64,000 nt of DNA, taken from Halobacillus litoralis. Lineage in GTDB: Bacteria; Bacillota; Bacilli; Bacillales; Halobacillaceae. Below the pieces are notes generated by a model. The model saw only the letters and a list, made by a program, of their open reading frames with translations. It had not been told where the DNA came from and did not search any database. Positions within the stretch are counted from its first letter, which is position 1. Each line of letters starts with the position of its first letter. Location: the NCBI RefSeq assembly GCF_020524085.2, contig NZ_CP129016.1, positions 614,001-678,000 on the forward strand, in the 5' to 3' direction. Of this stretch, positions 1 to 11,492 are shown piece after piece. A program made the position numbers and the translations under genes.

Positions 1-133
1 AAGGATCGAAGATGAACCCTACACTTGAAAAGACAAGGATGTTCAATCCAATCAGCAGGAGTACTCCTAAAATGAATAAAAGTTTCCGACCTCCGAAAAA
101 GCGGATGACCGGTGTGGAATCCCAGCGGTTCAT
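1..133 (-). CDS. AI-2E family transporter, N-terminal part (runs off the window)
   Basis: Only the first 44 codons lie in the window. They read MNRWDSTPVIRFFGG, then one strongly hydrophobic segment (LLFILGVLLLIGLNILVF) followed by SSVGFIFDP. This matches my memory of the start of YueF/YdbI-type AI-2E family permeases of Bacillus, multi-pass membrane proteins. The start is set by GAGGGG eight bases before the ATG at 133; another ATG six bases upstream (139) lies too close to that ribosome site. The family call rests on a short piece and is tentative. Confidence 0.5.
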   Translation of the reverse strand, partial: MNRWDSTPVIRFFGGRKLLFILGVLLLIGLNILVFSSVGFIFDP

Positions 134-193
134 AAGCATTTCCCCTCAAAAGCATCGTTAATCACATTCTATCACATACATTAAAAACGAACC

Positions 194-1105
194 TTAACTT
201 GCTTTCTTCCCTACAAATGAACGACTTACACGTTTTTTTCTCGTGGACAAATAAACACCTGCAAAAATTACAGCAAGACCAATGATCAACTGACTTGTGA
301 CCGGTTCACCAAGAAGCAGGTGTCCCCAGAAAAGGGCGGTCATCGGGACAAGGTATGTAACCATACTTGCAAACTCGGCACCCCCTCGATCAATCATATA
401 ATAGAAAAGTAAGTGAGCAATTCCAGAACCAACACAACCTAAACCGATCACGCTGATTGCAAAAGTAACATTCAAATCCGTCCCTATAGAGGTAAATAGA
501 GTCGGTTGTGTCAAAAGAATACCCATAAGACCAACCATAGTTCCCACGAGAAGGGCGATACTGGTCAGAAGAATCACATCAAATCCCCGTAGGTGCTTTC
601 GTGTAAAGTGTGAAACAAAGCCATAGCATGAGGTTGCAAGAAGCATGGTTCCTATACCGATAAAATCATTGGATCGTACACTTCCGAACTCAAATCCAGT
701 CAATATAAGAATGCCTATAAAGCCTATAACAATTCCAGCCCACTGCCACTTATTTAAAAGAACTGAGAAAACTAGAAAACCAATCAAACCTGTCATAATA
801 GGGGTGGTGGCATTGAGGACAGCTGCGGTATTACTGGTCACCACTGTCTGACTTAAGGCAATCAACCCCCATGGAAGCCCAGCATTGAACACACCGACGA
901 TCACCAATACACCCCACGGGATCGATTGGGGAAGCTGATGTTTCTTCCACTTATAAAAAACAAACGGAAGAAGAACCACAACTCCAGCAAGACACCTGAA
1001 AAAGACAGTACCCCACACCCCGGCTGTCCCGATCAACGTTTCTATAAAAACAAAAGATAATCCCCATATTAAACTTAAGGAGAGTAAAGCACCGTACAGT
1101 TTCAT
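194..1105 (-). CDS. EamA/DMT family transporter
   Basis: A 303-residue, almost entirely hydrophobic protein with about ten predicted membrane segments in two homologous halves, the layout of EamA (drug/metabolite transporter) permeases. These are inner-membrane exporters of metabolites or amino acids; the substrate cannot be read from sequence. The N-terminus (MKLYGALLSLSLIWGLSFVF) and the mid-protein stretch SNTAAVLNATTPIMTGLIGF are characteristic of the family. The C-terminus is basic (STRKKRVSRSF) and cytoplasmic. GGAAGGGG nine bases upstream supports the ATG at 1105. It is probably transcribed alone, as the rRNA terminator lies just upstream. Confidence 0.9.
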   Translation of the reverse strand: MKLYGALLSLSLIWGLSFVFIETLIGTAGVWGTVFFRCLAGVVVLLPFVFYKWKKHQLPQSIPWGVLVIVGVFNAGLPWGLIALSQTVVTSNTAAVLNATTPIMTGLIGFLVFSVLLNKWQWAGIVIGFIGILILTGFEFGSVRSNDFIGIGTMLLATSCYGFVSHFTRKHLRGFDVILLTSIALLVGTMVGLMGILLTQPTLFTSIGTDLNVTFAISVIGLGCVGSGIAHLLFYYMIDRGGAEFASMVTYLVPMTALFWGHLLLGEPVTSQLIIGLAVIFAGVYLSTRKKRVSRSFVGKKAS

Positions 1106-1172
1106 CGTGTTGGACCCCTTCCGTTCCTATCAATATTTCTATACTTTACCAAACCCATACGAAACGCACAAT

Positions 1173-1210
1173 ACAAAAATAACCCTTCAGGAATATTCCT
1201 GAAGGGTTAT
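1173..1210 (-). terminator. Rho-independent terminator of the rRNA operon
   Basis: Downstream of 5S on the minus strand, AACCCTTCAGGAAT pairs perfectly with ATTCCTGAAGGGTT and is followed by a T-rich tail (TTATTTTTG). It ends the 16S-23S-5S transcript and insulates the EamA gene. Confidence 0.9.
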
Positions 1211-1216
1211 GAAGTG

Positions 1217-1331
1217 ATGTGGCGGCGTCCTACTCTCACGGGGGTAAACCCGACTACCATCGGCGCTGAAGAGCTTAACTGCTGTGTTCGGCATGGGAAC
1301 AGGTGTGACCTCTTCGCCTTCACCACCACAT
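1217..1331 (-). rRNA. rrf: 5S ribosomal RNA
   Basis: The minus strand carries the conserved 5S core: GAAGAGGTCACACCTGTTCC, CCATGCCGAACACAGCAGTT, AAGCTCTTCAGCGCCGATGG and GAGAGTAGGACGCCGCC. The ends TGTGGTGGT and GCCGCCACA pair to form helix I, which sets the boundaries to within a few bases. It is the last gene of the operon; no tRNA cluster follows. Confidence 0.95.
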
Positions 1332-1421
1332 CAATATAAAGTTTGAGGTGAACCCTCAAAACTGGATAAGGAAACATCTTGTTTGAAAAGCAATTGTCAT
1401 TCACGAATGATTGAAATCAGA

Positions 1422-6070
<4,649 letters not shown>

Positions 6071-6219
6071 AAGTTAAGTTTGACTTGCTCATTTGCACAC
6101 CGAATGTGCTTTGTTTCAAATCTCTTCTATAAAGAAGAAATGTTTTGACGTACTGGTTGGTTCGTTCAGTTTTCAAAGATCAAATGTTTTGTTTGCCGCT
6201 TCAAAACAGCGACTTAATT

Positions 6220-6248
6220 AATATATCATGTGTAGTTGTTTTCGTCAA
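6220..6248 (-). promoter_or_regulatory. rRNA promoter P2
   Basis: On the minus strand TTGACG is separated by 17 bases from TATATT, a near-consensus sigma-A promoter about 150 bases upstream of 16S. It is preceded by an AT-rich stretch (AAAATAAATCATAAAAAG) that could act as an UP element. Confidence 0.85.
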
Positions 6249-6314
6249 CAACTTTTTATGATTTATTTTGTTAAGCCGTTCGCGGCTTGCCGCTCTCTTA
6301 ACGCGACAAGTAAT

Positions 6315-6343
6315 AATATATCATGGCATTTTTAATCACGCAA
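6315..6343 (-). promoter_or_regulatory. rRNA promoter P1
   Basis: A second minus-strand promoter, TTGCGT-17-TATATT, lies 95 bases upstream of P2; tandem P1/P2 is the usual rRNA arrangement in Bacillus. Between the promoters (about 6270-6302) GTTAAG...CTTAAC encloses the inner hairpin GCGGCAAGCCGC. Apart from these promoters and the leader, 6071-6415 holds nothing I recognise. Confidence 0.75.
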
Positions 6344-6415
6344 TAGGTTTTTCAATACTTTTTTTGTTTTTTAGATTAATAGAATGAGATTCATCTTTTT
6401 CTTCCTTATTATATA

Positions 6416-6455
6416 TAGAAAAAAATAAAAGCGAGCAAATCACTGCTCACTTTTA
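6416..6455 (-). terminator. Terminator after the small cationic protein gene
   Basis: On the minus strand AAAGTGAGCA pairs with TGCTCGCTTT (one T-G wobble) and is followed by TATTTTTTT. It begins at the stop codon of the 30-residue gene, which supports that gene being real. Confidence 0.8.
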
Positions 6456-6545
6456 GTAACGCCCTTTTCGTTTTCTCATGAATTTTCTAATAATCGGATA
6501 TACCACCGGTCCATATTTGAACACTCGTTTTAATAGTCGTGCCAT
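6453..6545 (-). CDS. Small cationic protein, 30 residues
   Basis: ATG at 6545 preceded by GGAGAG, ending at TAA on the edge of a strong terminator. The product starts MARLLKRVFKYGPVVYPIIR and ends with a cluster of basic residues (KFMRKRKGRY): a short amphipathic segment followed by a positive tail. I recall similar anonymous 25-35 residue proteins in Bacillaceae but cannot name a function; membrane association is possible. It is an independent transcription unit between the MoeB-like gene and the rRNA operon. Confidence 0.65.
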   Translation of the reverse strand: MARLLKRVFKYGPVVYPIIRKFMRKRKGRY

Positions 6546-6616
6546 GGTGCACTCTCCTTATTAGTTGTTGCTTTACTTATTCCCTTTTCTCTCCCTATAC
6601 AAACCACATCAACCGA

Positions 6617-7636
6617 TCAACCACCAACAATTTTATGATACAACGTTTTTGCTTCCTTGATATCTTTTGTACCGTGAATCAACACGCGACCATCTCGAAA
6701 GAAAACCATACGGTGCTTCGACCTTTTATAGGATAATAAAAAAGGATTCTCCTGAATCTCTCCATCCGGCAGTCGATTTTTCAACTCGTTCAAATCTCTC
6801 TGACCCTTTTCAGCTGGGCGTATCTGAACGGTGTCTCTCCCACATAGAACTGCAACCTTTGTCATTTGGTTACCGAATAAAAAAGGATAGGTCGGTTCGT
6901 CCCCGCAAGATGGACAGTCCTCCCTTTGGATACGTCCGGTTTTAATCGTCGTATAGTCGTTCGTCCAAAGATCGAAAGTGACAAGACCTTGGCGGACGGA
7001 GTGGACATCTCCTACTAGAACTTTCAATGCTTCCGTCACCTGATGGGCAGCGACCATTTGAACCGCCGGGCTGATCACACCAACCGTATCACAAGTAGCC
7101 CCACCTAGAGGGATGCTTTTCATCAAACATGAGAGACAAGGGGTCGCGCCAGGTATAATGGTATAACTCATCCCATGACTCCCTACGCACCCCCCATAAA
7201 TCCAGGGAATTTGGTGTTTTTGGGTGAAATCGTTGATGAGCATACGTGTTTCGAAGTTATCTGTTCCATCTATAATTAAATCGATGTCTTCTGAGTATTT
7301 TTCAAGCTCTTCTGCTTGAACATCATCTACTACAGCGTGAATGTGAACCTCACTATTTACTTTTTCCAGCCGTTCTTTGGCAGCCACCGCTTTAGGCATA
7401 CGGTTTTCCGCATCTTTTTCTGTGAAGAGCTGCTGTCTCTGCAAGTTACTGAATTCTACGTAATCCCGGTCAATGACCGTTATTTTTCCAATTCCTGCTC
7501 TTACCAGCTGCTCCGAACTGCTTGTTCCTAGGGCACCAACCCCTATCATGAGCACGTGCGATTCTTTCAGACGGCGCTGCCCTTTCTCTCCTATTGGGTG
7601 AAAAAGCTGTTGTCTTGAGTATCGTTCTCCTGACAA
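6617..7636 (-). CDS. MoeB/ThiF-family adenylyltransferase
   Basis: An E1-like enzyme that adenylates the C-terminal glycine of a small sulfur-carrier protein (MoaD for molybdopterin, or ThiS for thiazole). Visible features are the nucleotide-binding loop GVGALG (residues 32-37), the conserved FSNLQRQ, the Cys region GGATCDT, and two CxxC zinc pairs (CLSC, CPSC). The C-terminal extension ending in VLIHGTKDIKEAKTLYHK resembles B. subtilis MoeB. No moa or thi genes are adjacent, so MoeB versus ThiF stays open. I place the start at TTG 7636, because AGGAGG lies seven bases upstream and the protein then begins MSGERYSRQ as homologues do; GTG 7645 overlaps the ribosome site. Confidence 0.85.
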   Translation of the reverse strand: MSGERYSRQQLFHPIGEKGQRRLKESHVLMIGVGALGTSSSEQLVRAGIGKITVIDRDYVEFSNLQRQQLFTEKDAENRMPKAVAAKERLEKVNSEVHIHAVVDDVQAEELEKYSEDIDLIIDGTDNFETRMLINDFTQKHQIPWIYGGCVGSHGMSYTIIPGATPCLSCLMKSIPLGGATCDTVGVISPAVQMVAAHQVTEALKVLVGDVHSVRQGLVTFDLWTNDYTTIKTGRIQREDCPSCGDEPTYPFLFGNQMTKVAVLCGRDTVQIRPAEKGQRDLNELKNRLPDGEIQENPFLLSYKRSKHRMVFFRDGRVLIHGTKDIKEAKTLYHKIVGG

Positions 7637-7657
7637 AGGGCTCACCTCCTTTTCTCA

Positions 7658-8461
7658 TTATCGCATGACGCTGCCTCCAGATATTTTCAAAGATTCTCCA
7701 ACAATATTGGTCGATGCCTCTGATAATAGGTAGACAATGGATCTCGCCACTTCATCTGGGGTACTCAGCTTTCCTGAAGGAATCCCTTGTTCAGCTGCTT
7801 TCCTTTGTTCTTCATAACTTCTTCCTTCTCTTTCCCCTTTTGCACGAATAGCTTCTTGCCCCATCGCTGTATCTACGTAGCCGGGGCAGACGGCGTTGAC
7901 ACGAACACCATGTTCAATGGCTTCATGAGCGAAAGACTGTGTGAAGCCTGTAATCGCAAATTTCGAAGCGCTGTAAGCTGTACCGGAATGTGTACCTCTT
8001 AATCCAGAGAGGGAAGATAAATTGACGATGCTCCCTCTCCCATTGACTTTCATATCTTTATAGACTTCCTGGGTGAAAAGGACGGATGAAAAATAGTTGA
8101 GCTCCATCACTTTACGTAAGTCTTCCTCTTTTAGATCTTCCAGCGGACCTCCACCTATGACACCAGCCGAATTGACAAGTCCTGTCACAGGACCTATCGC
8201 CTGCCTGGCGTCTCGCACTACGTTTACACGATCCGTTTCATCGTTTAAATCAGCAGTGCTTATAAAAACTTTCATTTCTCCATTTATCGTCGTAGCACAT
8301 TCCTCTTTTAATGAGGCCAGTTTCTCCTCGTTCCTGCCTGTAATAGTCACTTGACCTCCAGCACGGACGATTTCCTTAGCAGTTTCATATCCAATCCCAC
8401 CTGTCGCCCCTGTCACGAGAATGTGTTCGCCTTTTAATGCTTCGCCAGAAAATATGTTCAT
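7658..8461 (-). CDS. SDR family NAD(P)-dependent oxidoreductase
   Basis: A 267-residue classical short-chain dehydrogenase. The Rossmann cofactor motif TGATGGIG lies at residues 17-24 and the structural motif NSAG near 97. The Ser-Tyr-Lys site is NLSSLSG followed by AYSASK, then the typical VNAVCPGYVDT. The region after the motif reads TGRNEEK, suggesting NADP use. The substrate cannot be predicted. AAGGAGG upstream of ATG 8461 supports the start. It lies just upstream of the MoeB-like gene (22-base gap), so the two may be co-transcribed. Confidence 0.93.
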   Translation of the reverse strand: MNIFSGEALKGEHILVTGATGGIGYETAKEIVRAGGQVTITGRNEEKLASLKEECATTINGEMKVFISTADLNDETDRVNVVRDARQAIGPVTGLVNSAGVIGGGPLEDLKEEDLRKVMELNYFSSVLFTQEVYKDMKVNGRGSIVNLSSLSGLRGTHSGTAYSASKFAITGFTQSFAHEAIEHGVRVNAVCPGYVDTAMGQEAIRAKGEREGRSYEEQRKAAEQGIPSGKLSTPDEVARSIVYLLSEASTNIVGESLKISGGSVMR

Positions 8462-8525
8462 TTTTTCGCCTCCTTAGCGAATACGATAACCGAACCCTCA
8501 TATATGTAAACCTTCCTCCGGAATA

Positions 8526-8571
8526 TAAAAAATCAGCGCTTCATGACTGACCTTGTCAATGAAACGCTGAT
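8526..8571 (-). terminator. Terminator overlapping a stop codon
   Basis: On the minus strand ATCAGCGTTTCAT pairs with ATGAAGCGCTGAT, followed by TTTTTTA. The 3' arm encodes the last codons and the TGA stop of the 32-residue gene upstream, so gene and terminator overlap. Confidence 0.8.
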
Positions 8572-8631
8572 CCACGGGACAACTTGTTTTAAATAGTCGA
8601 CCATGTTAATTCTTTTTTTGTTACTTCTCAT
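8533..8631 (-). CDS. Tiny basic protein, 32 residues
   Basis: ATG 8631 follows GGAGG by five bases. The product begins MRSNKKRINMVDYLKQVVPW and ends ISVSLTRSVMKR: basic with a short hydrophobic middle. I do not recognise it. It starts 24 bases after the 51-residue gene and stops within a terminator hairpin, so the two form a small operon. The good ribosome site and terminator argue for translation. Confidence 0.5.
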   Translation of the reverse strand: MRSNKKRINMVDYLKQVVPWISVSLTRSVMKR

Positions 8632-8654
8632 AGCTACCTCCACGACTTCTAATG

Positions 8655-8810
8655 CTATTTCCGCTTGTTAGTCTGCTTACGGAAAGAGAATAGAACCTTT
8701 CCACTCCGTGTACGCTTCACGCCTTTACCTTTTGATTGAACTTGTGCTTCCGGGCTGTTTTTATAATCCTGATCGAACAGCTCACGGGCTTTTGAGTATA
8801 GCAGAGTCAT
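8655..8810 (-). CDS. Small basic protein, 51 residues
   Basis: ATG 8810 is preceded by GGGAGG. The product starts MTLLYSKARELFDQDYKNSP and continues with a Lys/Arg-rich half (QSKGKGVKRTRSGKVLFSF, then RKQTNKRK). It has no membrane segment and could bind nucleic acid, but I do not recognise it. It is the first gene of a two-gene unit with the 32-residue gene. A possible sigma-B-like promoter lies about 40 bases upstream. Confidence 0.6.
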   Translation of the reverse strand: MTLLYSKARELFDQDYKNSPEAQVQSKGKGVKRTRSGKVLFSFRKQTNKRK

Positions 8811-8847
8811 CGTGGTGTCCTCCCTTCTTTTCTTAGTATATAATACG

Positions 8848-8873
8848 ATTCCCCTTGATATTATTAGTAAAAC
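8848..8873 (-). promoter_or_regulatory. Possible sigma-B-type promoter
   Basis: On the minus strand GTTTTA and GGGAAT are 14 bases apart, each one base from the sigma-B consensus (GTTTAA, GGGTAT). It lies 38 bases upstream of the 51-residue gene. An AT-rich stretch (TATTATATACT) nearer the gene could instead be a sigma-A -10 region. The rest of 8874-9101 shows no gene. Confidence 0.3.
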
Positions 8874-9101
8874 TTCGTAAACGCAAGAAAAATTTATGTT
8901 TTATACGTTTTTTTCTAACTAGATAGCTTATTTAAGGAATCATCATTGCTGAACAATTTCCGCGCGGGTTGATTTTTAAACCTATTTATGTGGAAAAATG
9001 TCATTTTTAATATTTTACAATGTTAGGCAGCCAACAGGAAAGAGGAAATTTTTAATAGATATTCATTTTTAAAGAGGGGGTTTTAAAACGCATACCAGCG
9101 G

Positions 9102-9138
9102 AAAAACAAAAAGAGACGACCCTTAAAAGGATCGTCTC
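9102..9138 (-). terminator. Terminator of the LysM-3D protein gene
   Basis: Minus strand: GAGACGATCC pairs with GGGTCGTCTC (one mismatch) across a short AT loop, followed by TTTTTGTTTTT, nine bases after the stop codon. Confidence 0.85.
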
Positions 9139-9146
9139 CATCTATA

Positions 9147-9920
9147 TTATTCATATACTTTTACTTCTACACTCTTACGTCCGAAGTCAAGAGCATCAGA
9201 ACGATCTGCCATGAATACATCGATACGGTTGCCTTGGATTGCACCGCCGATATCACCGGCGATCGCTTTACCATAGCCTTCTACATAAACTTCAGAACCT
9301 AATGGAATCACGTTCGGGTCTACGGCAATAACTTTTTGATCTGGATTTGCTCTCAGGTCAATTCCTGTTGAAGTTATACCAGAGCAACCTTCACAAAATG
9401 CAGTATAAGCGGTAGCTTCCATGTTCAACGTTTTAACCACGCCATCTTCAGCTGGCTGGCTGGATGTCTGCTCTGCTTCTGCTGTTTCATTGCTTGAGCT
9501 CTTTTCAGATGTGGACTGTTCTGCAACTGCTGCTCCATCAAGAGTTAGCTTCTCTCCAGGATAGATCAGATTGGAGTTAAGGTTGTTCCAAGCTTTCAGT
9601 TCCTGAACGCTTACGTTATTTGCTTGTCCAATGCTATAAAGCGTGTCACCGGATTGAACCGTGTGGACGCTGCTGGAAGTTTGGGATTGAGCATTTCCGT
9701 TTTGTCCTTCATTGATAGAAAGGACTTGATTAGGGAAAATCAGATTAGAGTTCAAACCGTTCTCTTCTTTTATATCATTCACAGATACTCCATTGTTTTG
9801 AGCAATGCCCCAAAGAGTATCTCCCTTTTCTACTTTAATTTCATCTGCACTTACTGCTGTTGCTGTTACTGCCGAAACCGATGCGACCGCCGCCAAAGAA
9901 ACAATTGTTTTTTTCATCAT
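9147..9920 (-). CDS. LysM-LysM-3D domain cell-wall protein (YocH-like)
   Basis: A secreted 257-residue wall protein. It has a signal peptide (MMKKTIVSLAAVASVSAVTA, cleaved near AVSA-DE) and two LysM peptidoglycan-binding domains (about residues 27-70, VEKGDTLWGIA, and 87-130, VQSGDTLYSIG). A Ser/Glu-rich linker leads to a C-terminal 3D domain with its aspartates (AVDPNVIPLGS, AGDIGG, DVFMADRSDALDFG). 3D domains are related to MltA-type murein hydrolases, so it probably trims the wall like B. subtilis YocH. The frame is open further upstream, but AAGGAGGG eight bases before ATG 9920 and the signal peptide fix this start. Confidence 0.92.
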   Translation of the reverse strand: MMKKTIVSLAAVASVSAVTATAVSADEIKVEKGDTLWGIAQNNGVSVNDIKEENGLNSNLIFPNQVLSINEGQNGNAQSQTSSSVHTVQSGDTLYSIGQANNVSVQELKAWNNLNSNLIYPGEKLTLDGAAVAEQSTSEKSSSNETAEAEQTSSQPAEDGVVKTLNMEATAYTAFCEGCSGITSTGIDLRANPDQKVIAVDPNVIPLGSEVYVEGYGKAIAGDIGGAIQGNRIDVFMADRSDALDFGRKSVEVKVYE

Positions 9921-9949
9921 GTTAATTTCCCTCCTTGGTAAACAGCTCT

Positions 9950-10055
9950 CGCTCAGCCCTCGGCTAAGCGCTGTCTCAAAATCACAATTCCTACTGTAAC
10001 ACGCACAGCTCATATTCCAATAACAGGAACACAACAATAACTTTTCAAACATTAC
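9950..10055 (-). promoter_or_regulatory. Promoter and 5'-leader hairpin of the LysM-3D gene
   Basis: Minus strand: TTGAAA-17-TGTTAT is a plausible promoter near 10025-10055. TGTAGTAAAGATGATGTAAT just upstream vaguely resembles WalR sites but does not match their spacing. In the leader, CGCTTAGCC and GGCTGAGCG (9950-9970) form a 9-bp hairpin shortly before the ribosome site. Apart from this and the cre-like site, 9971-10252 holds only one copy of the GTATGACCTGGTAC motif. Confidence 0.35.
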
Positions 10056-10215
10056 ATCATCTTTACTACAGTGTAATAATGCGGTTGTAGTGGATAAATG
10101 TACCTGTATTATACATCCAGACTTCACATGTGATTGGGAATATATGTATGACCTGGTACACCAGTTTCTGTAAGACCCGCACATCTAAACAGTGACCCAT
10201 CTAATTAGGCAATTA

Positions 10216-10231
10216 TTGTAAACGCTTACAA
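10216..10231. promoter_or_regulatory. CcpA cre site
   Basis: TTGTAAACGCTTACAA is a perfect 16-base palindrome that matches every defined position of the Bacillus cre consensus WTGNAANCGNWWNCAW. It lies 46 bases upstream of the methyltransferase start and overlaps its likely -35 (TTACAA), predicting catabolite repression. It is about 300 bases from the LysM-3D start. Confidence 0.7.
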
Positions 10232-10276
10232 TAGCAGTTATAGTTGTACTAAATGATATGGAGAGGTGATTGGTCT

Positions 10277-11335
10277 ATGGTAGGGGAAGCTGCTATCAAG
10301 GATTCGAGGATACCCAAGCCTTATAGTGAAAAGCATATGGACAAAACGTTTGCCCATCCACAATATCGCGTCGACCTTAGACGGTATTCAGAGAAAGAGT
10401 ATAACAAGTTTGTTCGTGTAAACACGGTATCTGATTGGTCCCTTTTGTCATGGAAAGATGTGGGTAAACCTTTTGAAGTCAAGAATTACTCCAAAGAACG
10501 GACAGAATGGGAGCAAGAGAATGATCAAATGATGGACCCGCACACTTCATGGACTTATTTCAATAAATCCTTTCATGAGTGGTTCATTAAAGATATCCCG
10601 CAGGAAAAGAGCATTGGTAAAGAACAGTTCATCCGAAGTCTCTCTTCATTTAAGCCTGGGCAAGTTAAACAAGCGATAGGTAACCTTGTTCAATTGCAGT
10701 TATGGAATTATGTTCATAGAATCCAGGATGGAATCTGGGATCCCCGCGGGAAAAGGGCACTTTTCGAAGGGTTACATGTAGATCGCCCACGCATTCTCTT
10801 TCTAGGAGCTGCGGAAGGTTATGAAGCGATGCAGCTTGGAGCCATGTATCCAGGAACAGAAATTATCATGGTGGATTACGATGAGTTTTGCAAGACGACA
10901 CGGTTTGGCGAATTTCCTGAACATTATCCTTTCTTAGGTGAAAATCCTAAAACAGGACAATGGAAAGTCACCTATAAAGACGAATTAAATATTGAATATG
11001 TGGTTGACGATATACGCAATCTTGAATTCGGAAGAGAATTCGATATCGTCCTTTCCGTCGGTCTGTTGGAACATTTTCCTGATGAGTACAAGCCGGAAGT
11101 GGCTGACTGGCACCGGCGCTTTTTGAAGGAAGGCGGCTATGCAATTCTGACCACCCCACGGAACCAACTTCGATCCCGTCTTTATTATCATGTCATGGCC
11201 GATGTGATGAATCATACTTACCGGGAACTCATGACTGTAGAACAGATGGGACTCTATATGTATGAAGCAGGATTCGACATCCTGAGACACGGCTACATCA
11301 AAGTGCATAACGGGCTTATTTGCCGCCCGCGATAA
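10277..11335 (+). CDS. Class I SAM-dependent methyltransferase
   Basis: A 352-residue protein whose C-terminal half is a Rossmann-fold methyltransferase: motif I ILFLGAAEGYEAMQLGAMYP, the acidic strand end IIMVDYDE, then FDIVLSVGLLEHFPDEYKPE and the post-motif stretch KEGGYAILTTPRNQLRSR. The N-terminal 170 residues are unfamiliar and rich in Lys, Trp and Tyr. The substrate is unknown. ATG 10277 is chosen because GAGGTG lies eight bases upstream; the earlier ATG at 10253 has no ribosome site. A perfect cre site upstream suggests carbon-source control. It stands alone. Confidence 0.85.
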   Translation: MVGEAAIKDSRIPKPYSEKHMDKTFAHPQYRVDLRRYSEKEYNKFVRVNTVSDWSLLSWKDVGKPFEVKNYSKERTEWEQENDQMMDPHTSWTYFNKSFHEWFIKDIPQEKSIGKEQFIRSLSSFKPGQVKQAIGNLVQLQLWNYVHRIQDGIWDPRGKRALFEGLHVDRPRILFLGAAEGYEAMQLGAMYPGTEIIMVDYDEFCKTTRFGEFPEHYPFLGENPKTGQWKVTYKDELNIEYVVDDIRNLEFGREFDIVLSVGLLEHFPDEYKPEVADWHRRFLKEGGYAILTTPRNQLRSRLYYHVMADVMNHTYRELMTVEQMGLYMYEAGFDILRHGYIKVHNGLICRPR

Positions 11336-11348
11336 ATTGGTAGAAACT

Positions 11349-11362
11349 GTATGACCTGGTAC
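11349..11362 (+). repeat. Short dispersed motif GTATGACCTGGTAC (copy 2)
   Basis: This 14-base sequence is identical to 10146-10159. A variant GTATGGCCTGGT lies at 11466-11477 and ATGACCTGGT at 13011-13020. All are intergenic, within 3 kb. Function unknown. Confidence 0.5.
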
Positions 11363-11402
11363 GGTAGAAAATGGAACAGTCTGATTTATGAAATCCATTC
11401 AT

Positions 11403-11446
11403 AAAAACCCAGCCATCACAATCAAAGACGGTGAAGGCTGGGTATT
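11403..11446. terminator. Bidirectional terminator between methyltransferase and MerR genes
   Basis: CCCAGCC (11408-11414) pairs with GGCTGGG (11436-11442); the inner loop may extend the stem. The tail is TTTTTAT on the minus strand and TATTT on the plus strand, so it mainly serves the MerR gene. Confidence 0.75.
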
Positions 11447-11455
11447 TGGATTTCT

Positions 11456-11492
11456 GGTAATAATTGTATGGCCTGGTCATACAATTATTACC
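11456..11492. repeat. Perfect 15-bp inverted repeat spanning the mta-like stop codon
   Basis: GGTAATAATTGTATG and CATACAATTATTACC are perfectly complementary around the 7-base loop GCCTGGT. The right arm includes the stop codon of the MerR-family gene (11488-11490). The loop is a variant of the dispersed GTATGACCTGGTAC motif. There is no T-run, and a separate terminator follows it on the minus strand. Confidence 0.8.

Noticed and set aside
9995..10050. WalR-type box upstream of the LysM-3D gene
   Set aside because: TGTAGT and TGTAAT are present but the spacing does not fit the TGTAAH-N5-TGTAAH consensus.
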